Shown here: positions 1 to 5,528 of the stretch, one piece after another
How positions within the stretch are numbered: the stretch's first letter is position 1
Layout of the letters: each line of letters opens with the position of its first letter
Source of the DNA: Acetobacteraceae bacterium
GTDB lineage: Bacteria; Pseudomonadota; Alphaproteobacteria; Acetobacterales; Acetobacteraceae
Length of the DNA: 8,522 nt
NCBI GenBank assembly: GCA_030039695.1
Contig: JASHVB010000875.1
Coordinates: 1 to 8,522 of the forward strand
Direction of reading: 5' to 3'
Notes under the pieces: model-generated
Databases searched by the model: none
What the model was told of the DNA's origin: nothing
What the model saw: only the letters and a program-made list of their open reading frames with translations
Made by a program: the position numbers and the translations under genes

Positions 1-1699
1 ACGAGGCGATGATCACGCCTTGGTCTTCCTGCGGTGCCAGTTCGCTGGTCGCGCTGGTGTAGAGGAAGAAAATGCTGCCCAGTATGATCATGGCAAACAC
101 GTAGGTCACCGGCCGGTAGTTCAGGCTGTTGTGCAGCAAGCGCTCGTAGAATCGGTGAATCGAACTGAAGCGGCGATCGACGAAATCAACCAGCCGCGCC
201 TCCCAGCCGCTGCGGTCCGAGGTATGCGGCCGCAGGAACCGCGAGCACATCATCGGCGACAGGGTCAGCGCGATGATCGCCGACACGGTGACTGTACCGA
301 CCAGCGTAAAGGCAAACTCGGTGAACAATGCGCCGGTGAGACCGCCCTGGAAGCCGATTGGAATGTAGACGGCGACCAGCACCACGGTCATCGCGATGAT
401 GGGTCCGCCGAGTTCGCGCGCTGCCATGATGGCGGCGGGTATCGGCCGCACCCCTTCTTCCAGGTGGCGGTTGACGTTCTCGACCACGATGATTGCGTCA
501 TCCACCACCAACCCGATCGCCAGCACCAGGGCGAGAAGGGTCAGCAGATTGATGGAGAAGCCGAACACCAGCATCATCGTGAGCGTGCCGATCAGCGACA
601 GCGGGATCGCGATGACCGGAATCAACACCGAGCGTGGCGAGCCCAGAAACATGAACACCACGAGTGTGACGATCAGCACTGCCTGGATCAGTGTTGAGAT
701 CACTTCATGGATCGAGCTGTCCACGAATTTGGTCGAGTCATAGACGATGTATCCGGTCAACCCGTGCGGCATCTGCGCCTGGATCGACGGAAAGACGTCA
801 CGTACACCCTTCACCACATCCAGCAGGTTGGCGCCCGGTGCCACCTGGATGCCGATATACACCGCTGGCTTGCCGTCGAAGCTCACCTGCGACTCATAGT
901 CGTCGAATCCGAGCGACACGTGCGCCACATCCTTCAGCCGGATGATCGCGCCGTTCACCTGCTTGATATGCAGGTCGCGGAACTGGCTGAGCGAATGAAG
1001 GTCCGTCGACGCCGACAGGTTGACCTGCACCATCTGCCCCTTGGTGGTGCCAAGCCCGGAAATGTAGTTGTTCTGCGACAGCGCCTGGGCAATGTCGGTC
1101 GCGGTCAGCCCATAGGCCGCCAGCTTCTGTGGATCGAGCCATGCCCGCAGCGCATAATTCTTCGCGCCCAGAATTTCCGCTGTCTGCACACCAGGCACCG
1201 CCTGCAGCTTCGGCTGCACTGCGCGCACCAGATAGTCGGTCACCTGGTTCGGGGCCATGACGTCGCTGTAGAACCCGAGATACATCGCGTCGATCGTCTG
1301 ACCGACGGTCAGCGACAAAATCGGCTGCTGCGAACCGGCCGGCAGCTGGTTCAATACTGAGCTGATCTTCGACGTAACCTCGGTAAGCGCCTTATTGGGA
1401 TCATAATTCAATCGCAAATTGACCTGAATCGTGCTGACGCCGCTCTGGCTGTTTGATGTCATGTAGTCGATGCCGTTCGCCTGAGCGATTGCATTTTCCA
1501 GCGGCGTCGTGATGAAACCCGCCACCACCGCCGGATCGGCCCCATACATCGTGGTGGTGATGGTGATCACGGCATTCTCGGTGCGCGGATACTGAAGCAC
1601 CGGCAGCGATTGCAGTGACCGCAATCCAAGCACCAGGATCATCAGGCTCACCACCGACGCCAGGACCGGGCGGCGGATGAAGATGTCGGTGAACTTCAT
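1..1699 (-). CDS. RND-family inner-membrane efflux pump subunit (HAE1/AcrB-MexI type), 3' end outside window
   Basis: This is the proton-driven pump of a tripartite efflux system; it takes substrates from the periplasm or inner membrane into the adaptor and outer-membrane channel. I translated 566 residues from the ATG at 1699 with no internal stop or frameshift. The family is usually about 1030 residues, so roughly the first half is seen. TM1 is near residues 12-29, followed by the porter domain, TM2 to TM6 at about 335-486, and TM7 at about 531-547. The TM4 motif GLVVDDAIIVVEN carries Asp400 and Asp401, matching the AcrB proton-relay pair Asp407/408. This places it in the drug-efflux (HAE1) group rather than the metal-exporting CzcA group. 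The sequence reaches ELAPQEDQG, the start of the second periplasmic half, at the window edge. The start is set by GAGGG at 1707-1711, seven bases upstream and overlapping the adaptor stop codon. The N-terminus (MKFTDIFIRRPVLASVVS) resembles MexI. Substrate cannot be read from sequence. Confidence 0.96.
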   Translation of the reverse strand, partial: MKFTDIFIRRPVLASVVSLMILVLGLRSLQSLPVLQYPRTENAVITITTTMYGADPAVVAGFITTPLENAIAQANGIDYMTSNSQSGVSTIQVNLRLNYDPNKALTEVTSKISSVLNQLPAGSQQPILSLTVGQTIDAMYLGFYSDVMAPNQVTDYLVRAVQPKLQAVPGVQTAEILGAKNYALRAWLDPQKLAAYGLTATDIAQALSQNNYISGLGTTKGQMVQVNLSASTDLHSLSQFRDLHIKQVNGAIIRLKDVAHVSLGFDDYESQVSFDGKPAVYIGIQVAPGANLLDVVKGVRDVFPSIQAQMPHGLTGYIVYDSTKFVDSSIHEVISTLIQAVLIVTLVVFMFLGSPRSVLIPVIAIPLSLIGTLTMMLVFGFSINLLTLLALVLAIGLVVDDAIIVVENVNRHLEEGVRPIPAAIMAARELGGPIIAMTVVLVAVYIPIGFQGGLTGALFTEFAFTLVGTVTVSAIIALTLSPMMCSRFLRPHTSDRSGWEARLVDFVDRRFSSIHRFYERLLHNSLNYRPVTYVFAMIILGSIFFLYTSATSELAPQEDQGVIIAS

Positions 1700-1706
1700 C
1701 GCGTGG

Positions 1707-1711
1707 CCCTC
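1707..1711 (-). promoter_or_regulatory. Shine-Dalgarno site of the RND pump gene
   Basis: GAGGG on the minus strand overlaps the TGA of the adaptor gene and ends seven bases before the pump ATG at 1699. It fixes the pump start and suggests that ribosomes finishing the adaptor can reinitiate directly. Confidence 0.75.
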
Positions 1712-2843
1712 ACTCGTTCGGCACCTTGGGATGCGAATTGTCCAACGGCTGTACGCTGTTGTTGATCAGCACGGGAATGTCGTTGTGCAACTTGATCTGC
1801 CCGGCGGAGACGATGACGTCGCCCGCCTTGATGCCCTTCAGCACCGCCACCTGGTCGCCGCGTGTGGCGCCGGTCGTGACGAAGGTCTGCTGCGCGATCA
1901 GGTTTGGCTGGCCCATCGCGTCCTTGCCGCCCTTGTCAACCACGATATAGACCGTGTCGCCGTACGGATTGTACGCAATGGCGGTCTCCGGCAGCGTGAT
2001 CAAGCGCTGCTTCGCGCCCGTGTCGATGTCCAGCGTGGCGAACATGCCCGGCAGCAGCCGGTGGTCCGGATTCGCCAGCGTCGCGCGAATTTGCACGTTG
2101 CGCGAGCTGGTATCCACCTGAGGATTGATCGCGCTGATCTGTCCTGTGAAATTCTTGCCCGGATAGGTATCCACCTGCACCGTCACGGTCTGCCCCACCT
2201 TCAGGTGCGCCAGTGCCTGCTGCGGCAGATAGAAATCCGCGTACAACGGATCTAACGCCTGCAGCGTCACCACCTGTGTGCCCGCGGCAAGGTATTGTCC
2301 TAGGTCGACCTGACGAATGCCGATATGGCCGGCAAATGGCGCGCGCAGAATCTTCTGATCGACGATTGCCTGCTGCGCCGCCACCTGTGCCTGATCGTTC
2401 TTCAATGTCGCTGCGTCGCTGTCGACGGTCGCGCGGCTCACCGCGCGGGCCGCGAACTGCTTGCGGTCGCGGTCGTAATTGATTTGCGCCAACGCCGCAG
2501 TGGCCTGCAACGCTTGCAGCTTGGCGATGTCGTCGTCGGCGCGCAGTCGCAGCAGAACTTGCCCTGCCTGCACGTCGTCGCCCGATTTGAAGTCGATCTG
2601 GGTGACGATGCCGGGCACCTCCAGCGACAGATCGGCGCCGTTCACCGCGCGCAAGCTGCCGACCGCGCCTACCGCCGGCTGCCAATCTGAGTAATTTGCG
2701 ACGATCGTTGATACCGTCTGTGGCGGATTTGCCAGCGAGGCCATCACTTTCTTGATGATGTGCGCCTTGAACGCCTGGAACCCGAACACGAGGCCGAGCA
2801 CGACAGTGACGGCGATCAGCATGACGATCATGCGCTTGGCCAT
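1710..2843 (-). CDS. Periplasmic adaptor (membrane fusion protein) of RND efflux system, MexH/AcrA-like
   Basis: The 377-residue adaptor links the RND pump to the outer-membrane channel. An N-terminal hydrophobic helix at about residues 5-22 has no lipobox, so it is probably anchored by an uncleaved segment rather than by lipid. The order then follows the family: first lipoyl half at about 62-104 (VGSLRAVNGADL, then SGDDVQAGQVLLRL), a short alpha-hairpin at 105-162, second lipoyl half at 163-196 (ILRAPFAGHIGIRQVDLGQY), beta-barrel at about 197-275 (including LLPGMFATLDI), and the membrane-proximal domain to about 360. The frame stays open upstream to 2942, but that stretch lies inside the outer-membrane factor gene. 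The ATG at 2843 is chosen because GGAG lies nine bases before it and the hydrophobic anchor begins at once. The preceding stop is 14 nt away; the following pump start is 10 nt away. An internal ATG at 2831 is less likely. Confidence 0.95.
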   Translation of the reverse strand: MAKRMIVMLIAVTVVLGLVFGFQAFKAHIIKKVMASLANPPQTVSTIVANYSDWQPAVGAVGSLRAVNGADLSLEVPGIVTQIDFKSGDDVQAGQVLLRLRADDDIAKLQALQATAALAQINYDRDRKQFAARAVSRATVDSDAATLKNDQAQVAAQQAIVDQKILRAPFAGHIGIRQVDLGQYLAAGTQVVTLQALDPLYADFYLPQQALAHLKVGQTVTVQVDTYPGKNFTGQISAINPQVDTSSRNVQIRATLANPDHRLLPGMFATLDIDTGAKQRLITLPETAIAYNPYGDTVYIVVDKGGKDAMGQPNLIAQQTFVTTGATRGDQVAVLKGIKAGDVIVSAGQIKLHNDIPVLINNSVQPLDNSHPKVPNE

Positions 2844-2852
2844 GGTGGCGGT

Positions 2853-2856
2853 CTCC
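2853..2856 (-). promoter_or_regulatory. Shine-Dalgarno site that decides the adaptor start
   Basis: GGAG on the minus strand sits nine bases before the ATG at 2843, inside the 14-nt gap after the outer-membrane factor stop. It supports 2843 as the start over the longer open frame that runs back to 2942. Confidence 0.65.
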
Positions 2857-2857
2857 G

Positions 2858-4375
2858 TCAGTACTGCGTGGCCGAGAGTGAAATGCCGAACCGGTCCGGC
2901 GTGCCGATGGCATTGGGCGAAACGTCGTTGCGGTGCCACCACCCGCCGCCCAACGCCTGGAACAATGCTGCGGTATCGGCGAACCGGTTGGCTTGCGCTT
3001 GAACGAGATTGATACGCGCCTGCTGATAGGTGCGCTGGGCATCGGCAAGCGTCAGGTAGGCGATCGCACCCAGTCGGTATTGGTCCTCAGCCAAAGCGAG
3101 GCTGGCCGCGGCGGTTTGTTCCGCGGTCGCCTGGGCGCGCAGAGCGTCGGCATCGGACTGCAGCGCGTGCAGCGAATCGGCGACATTCTGGAACCCCTTG
3201 ATCACCGTGCTGCGGTATTGCGCGGCCGCCTGATTGAACGCCGCGACCGCGGCGCGCTTCTTGTGCAGCAACTGCCCGGCGTCGAACAGTGTTTGTGTGA
3301 TGCCACCGGCAATGGTCCAGATAGCGGAGGCGGGCGTAAACAGATTGCTGAAGCCGAGCGCTTCGCTGCCATACTGTCCTGTGATGGTGAACTGCGGCAG
3401 CTCGTTGGCGATGGCGACACCGATATTGGCGCTCGCCGCGTGCAGGGTCGCCTCGGCGGCGCGAATGTCAGGCCGCTGCGCCACAAGCTGCGACGGCAGA
3501 CTAACCGGCAGGTCGGTCGGCAAACGCAGGCTCGTGAGCTGGAACTGCGCCGCAGGCTGCTGATTGGGGAAGCGACCGAGCAACGCGGCAAGCTGGTCGC
3601 GTGTCTGCGCCAGTTGCTTTTGCAAAGGCGGCAATGTCGCCTCGGTCGCGGTCAGCGTCGCCTGCTGTGACAGTACATCGGATTTTGCCGCACCGCCCAG
3701 TTCGAACTGGCGCTCCACCACGCCAAGCTGTTCGGTCTGCACCTGGATGATGTCATGTGTCGCCTGGATCTGTCCGCGCAGCGACGCCTCCTGCACCGCC
3801 GCCACGACCAGATTCGAAGTCAGCGTCAGATACGTCGCCTCGAGCTGGAAGCGCTGATAATCCGCCTGCGCCGCCAGCGATTCGATCTGCCGCCGCACAC
3901 CGCCAAATACGTCCGGCGCGTAGGATACGTTCACGCTGGCAGTGACGAGGCTGAACGTCTCACTCAACTGCGGCTCACCAAACTCGGCACCGGAAATCCG
4001 CGTGCGTTCCGGTTGAAAACTGACGTTGGCACTGGGGAACAGTGCGCCTTGCCCGGCATAGACGTTCTCGTTCGCCTCTCGCAGCGCCGCCTGTGCCGCC
4101 GCGAGATCCGGATTGGCGCGCAGCGCGTCGTCGATCATCCGGTCGAGTGGCTCGGAATGGAACAAGGTCCACCATTGCCCGGTCAGATCGACGCCGGGCC
4201 GAAAGAACTGCGCTTGCCCCGCAAGCACCGTGCTCGATGCGGTGCGCACCGGCAATGCACCGGGGTAATAGCCTGCATCGTTTGGCGCAGCGGGCGAATG
4301 GAAGTTCGGCCCGACGGCGCAGCCGCCGACGCCCAGCGCCATCACCACAGCAAGAGCAGGAGCAACGCGGGTCAT
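2858..4375 (-). CDS. Outer-membrane factor lipoprotein, NodT/OprM family (TolC-like channel)
   Basis: The 505-residue protein forms the trimeric outer-membrane exit duct of the efflux system. The N-terminus (MTRVAPALAVVMALGVGGC) is a lipoprotein signal with lipobox VGGC, giving Cys19 as the acylated residue. The mature part starts AVGPNF with a following Pro-rich stretch, as is typical of NodT-family proteins. Two outer-membrane efflux protein repeats cover about 70-265 and 290-475. The second carries the hallmark QLVAQRPDIRAAEATLHAASANIG at about 296-318, split here as LVAQRPDIRAAEA and LHAASANIG. The usual terminal motif ALGGGWW is at 474-480. About 25 residues (HRNDVSPNAIGTP and onward) follow it, a modest tail. 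The length is normal for the family. The start codon overlaps the TetR stop as ATGA and has no good Shine-Dalgarno site, so translation is probably coupled to the regulator gene. Confidence 0.95.
   Translation of the reverse strand: MTRVAPALAVVMALGVGGCAVGPNFHSPAAPNDAGYYPGALPVRTASSTVLAGQAQFFRPGVDLTGQWWTLFHSEPLDRMIDDALRANPDLAAAQAALREANENVYAGQGALFPSANVSFQPERTRISGAEFGEPQLSETFSLVTASVNVSYAPDVFGGVRRQIESLAAQADYQRFQLEATYLTLTSNLVVAAVQEASLRGQIQATHDIIQVQTEQLGVVERQFELGGAAKSDVLSQQATLTATEATLPPLQKQLAQTRDQLAALLGRFPNQQPAAQFQLTSLRLPTDLPVSLPSQLVAQRPDIRAAEATLHAASANIGVAIANELPQFTITGQYGSEALGFSNLFTPASAIWTIAGGITQTLFDAGQLLHKKRAAVAAFNQAAAQYRSTVIKGFQNVADSLHALQSDADALRAQATAEQTAAASLALAEDQYRLGAIAYLTLADAQRTYQQARINLVQAQANRFADTAALFQALGGGWWHRNDVSPNAIGTPDRFGISLSATQY
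4372..4375 (-). promoter_or_regulatory. ATGA stop/start overlap between regulator and outer-membrane factor
   Basis: The minus-strand ATGA contains the ATG of the outer-membrane factor (4375-4373) and the TGA of the TetR gene (4374-4372). The 15 bases upstream are GC-rich with no Shine-Dalgarno match at a useful distance; the nearest is AAGG, about 16 bases away. Termination-reinitiation coupling is the likely way the second gene is translated. Confidence 0.7.
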
Positions 4376-5079
4376 GGCGCGGCGCCATTGACCTTGCGGA
4401 AAATTGCCCGCGTGTGCTCGCGCACCACTGCCTGGATGGCGCGGACGCGCGTTTCATCAAGTTCCTGCCAGTCCAGCACCTGGTGCGCCTTGCGGTTGCA
4501 GAACACGGATACCTGCCCGATCAATGCGACCGTGCGCAGGAGCGTTTGCGCTGCATCGGACGGCTGCCCGGTGAGCATGCCGATCAGCAGCGCACATGGT
4601 TCTACAACCTGCCGCAGCACACGGCGATGCAAGGCTTCGAGCGCGATCTGCGGTTCGATCTCCGCGCGTGCGAAGAACAGGGCACGGCTTTCCCAGTCGG
4701 GGCTGGTCTGGTCGGTGACCAGGGTAACGAACGCATCCATCATCCGGCACAGCAATTCGAGCAGGCGGCGGCGGGATGTTGCGCCCGCGGAGACCGCTTC
4801 GCCGATCTGCTGCGTCACCGGCGCGATACGGTCTTCCACCGTTTCGCTGATGTGATCGATGACTGCCCGGTACAGGCCTTCCTTGTTGCCGAAGTAGTAC
4901 TGGATCGCAGGCAGATTGACGCCGGCTGCGTGAGCCAGAGCGCGCGTGCTGGCGCCGTCGTAACCCTCGGCGGCGAAAACGCGGAGCGCGGCGCGGAGGA
5001 TGCGCTCGCGGGTCTCCTCACCGCGGGGCTGGGCCGCGGAGCGGAAGCGGGCGGGGACTCGGTCGCTGTCGTGGAGCAT
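4372..5079 (-). CDS. TetR-family transcriptional regulator with CecR (YbiH)-like C-terminal domain
   Basis: This 235-residue regulator is the first gene of the efflux operon and probably represses it. The N-terminal TetR DNA-binding domain covers about residues 22-72: helix 1 at ETRERILRAALRVFAAEGY, then the helix-turn-helix STRALAHAAGVNLPAIQYYFGNKEGLY, with the family YYF.NKE.LY signature. The ligand and dimer domain (about 85-230) resembles E. coli CecR/YbiH (DUF1956 type) in FFARAEIEPQ, LHRRVLRQVVEP and the LLRTVALIGQVSVF stretch. That resemblance is recalled, not searched. About 20 residues precede the domain. The ATG at 5079 is supported by AGGAG nine bases upstream. The stop overlaps the next gene by four bases. 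Paired palindromes lie 15-49 bp upstream of the start, where an autoregulatory operator would be expected. The inducing ligand is not predictable. Confidence 0.93.
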   Translation of the reverse strand: MLHDSDRVPARFRSAAQPRGEETRERILRAALRVFAAEGYDGASTRALAHAAGVNLPAIQYYFGNKEGLYRAVIDHISETVEDRIAPVTQQIGEAVSAGATSRRRLLELLCRMMDAFVTLVTDQTSPDWESRALFFARAEIEPQIALEALHRRVLRQVVEPCALLIGMLTGQPSDAAQTLLRTVALIGQVSVFCNRKAHQVLDWQELDETRVRAIQAVVREHTRAIFRKVNGAAP

Positions 5080-5088
5080 GGGACGCCG

Positions 5089-5093
5089 CTCCT
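5089..5093 (-). promoter_or_regulatory. Shine-Dalgarno site of the TetR gene
   Basis: AGGAG on the minus strand lies nine bases before the ATG at 5079. It directly abuts the first palindrome of the candidate operator, so a repressor bound there would cover the region next to the ribosome-binding site DNA. Confidence 0.75.
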
Positions 5094-5117
5094 ATATCGA
5101 TCGATATGTTATGTCAA
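5091..5117 (-). promoter_or_regulatory. Tentative sigma-70-type promoter of the efflux operon
   Basis: A perfect TTGACA -35 hexamer reads on the minus strand at 5117-5112, between the two operator palindromes. The best following -10-like hexamer is TATAGG at 5096-5091, only 15 bases away; at the usual 17 bases the hexamer is TAGGAG. Using either would put the start of transcription downstream of the Shine-Dalgarno site. The -35 element is therefore clear, but the promoter geometry is not resolved. The true -10 may be non-consensus, or TTGACA may be chance. Confidence 0.3.
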
Positions 5118-5128
5118 TCGATCGATAT
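5094..5128. promoter_or_regulatory. Twin-palindrome operator, probable TetR binding region
   Basis: Two copies of ATCGATCGATAT lie at 5096-5107 and 5117-5128, 21 bp apart start to start, or two helical turns. Each contains the 10-bp perfect palindrome ATCGATCGAT. The first copy extends to a perfect 14-bp palindrome ATATCGATCGATAT at 5094-5107; the second has AATCGATCGATAT and is one base short of that symmetry. They lie 15 bp upstream of the TetR start codon and flank a TTGACA. Palindromes beside a tetR gene at the head of the operon it controls are the standard arrangement for TetR autoregulation. That TetR binds here is inference from position and symmetry; the repeats themselves are read directly. 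Confidence 0.7.
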
Positions 5129-5528
5129 GGCTACGGGAAGGCCGGCGCTGAGCGCGCGGTTGCCATCGCTTTCAGGCTCTGCGTCTTCGCACTCTCGGAA
5201 AACCCTGGCGGCGGCCGGCTCAAGCGGTGCGTCCTGAGGCGGCGAGGCGGCATCGGTTACGCCACTCGGTACCATCTCTCCGGTGCGCTCCATCTCTGAA
5301 GTACGCCGGCGGAATTCGCAGAGACTGAGAAATGGACCAGAATTACTCATCGAGACGGTGCAGGGTGTCAGCAGGGTACATCACCCGCGAGGCGCACGTC
5401 TGATGCCAACTTGTGGCAAGACAGCATCATCCCCGCGACACCCACCGTCCCCCGTGATGCACGTCAACCGCATGCCGCTCCAGCACCATCCTCGGCGCTG
5501 CATTGCGTAGCGGTCGCGGCCTGGCTGC
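5129..5528. other. Non-coding gap between the CHAT gene and the efflux operon
   Basis: About 400 bases separate the operator from the CHAT stop codon. I see no tRNA, no insertion-sequence ends, no long repeats and no T-rich intrinsic terminator. One hairpin near the CHAT stop is listed separately. A 78-codon open frame (5114-5350, minus) and a 75-codon frame (5283-5510, plus) have no ribosome-binding site and no recognisable product. The stretch around 5320-5355 is less GC-rich than its surroundings, but I can assign nothing to it. Confidence 0.5.
5481..5500 (-). terminator. Candidate 3' hairpin after the CHAT gene, no U-tract
   Basis: On the minus strand, CAGCGCC and GGTGCTG can pair over seven base pairs (one G-U) around a six-base loop GAGGAT, about 28 nt past the CHAT stop codon. 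The G-U pair becomes an A-C mismatch on the plus strand, so the minus orientation is favoured. No run of U follows, so this is at best a weak intrinsic terminator or a 3'-end stabilising stem; chance pairing in GC-rich DNA is possible. Confidence 0.25.

Noticed and set aside
20..697. Long plus-strand open frame of 225 codons
   Set aside because: It is antisense to the RND pump gene, whose minus-strand frame translates without a break into a clear family member. The plus-strand product is rich in His, Arg, Gln and Asp with no recognisable motif, as expected of a shadow frame in GC-rich DNA.
1..1699. Heavy-metal RND pump (CzcA type)
   Set aside because: TM4 carries Asp-Asp in GLVVDDAIIVVEN, typical of drug-type HAE1 pumps, rather than the metal-pump pattern. 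The adaptor and channel also look like drug-efflux partners.
1936..3048. Minus-strand open frame of 370 codons overlapping the adaptor and channel genes
   Set aside because: It is a different frame across two well-supported genes. Its product is Arg/Gly-rich low-complexity sequence with no family features.
3755..5151. Two long plus-strand frames (3755-4855 and 4042-5151)
   Set aside because: Both run antisense through the channel and TetR genes, and their products look like GC-rich frame shadows without domains.
5114..5350. 78-codon minus-strand frame just upstream of tetR, a possible leader or small gene
   Set aside because: No Shine-Dalgarno site lies before its start, its stop overlaps the TTGACA and operator region, and the product is not recognisable. 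Conservation in relatives would be needed to revive it.
5283..5510. 75-codon plus-strand frame in the intergenic gap, considered as a transposase remnant
   Set aside because: It has only a GTG start without a ribosome-binding site. I could not match it to any insertion-sequence protein and saw no terminal inverted repeats or target-site duplication.
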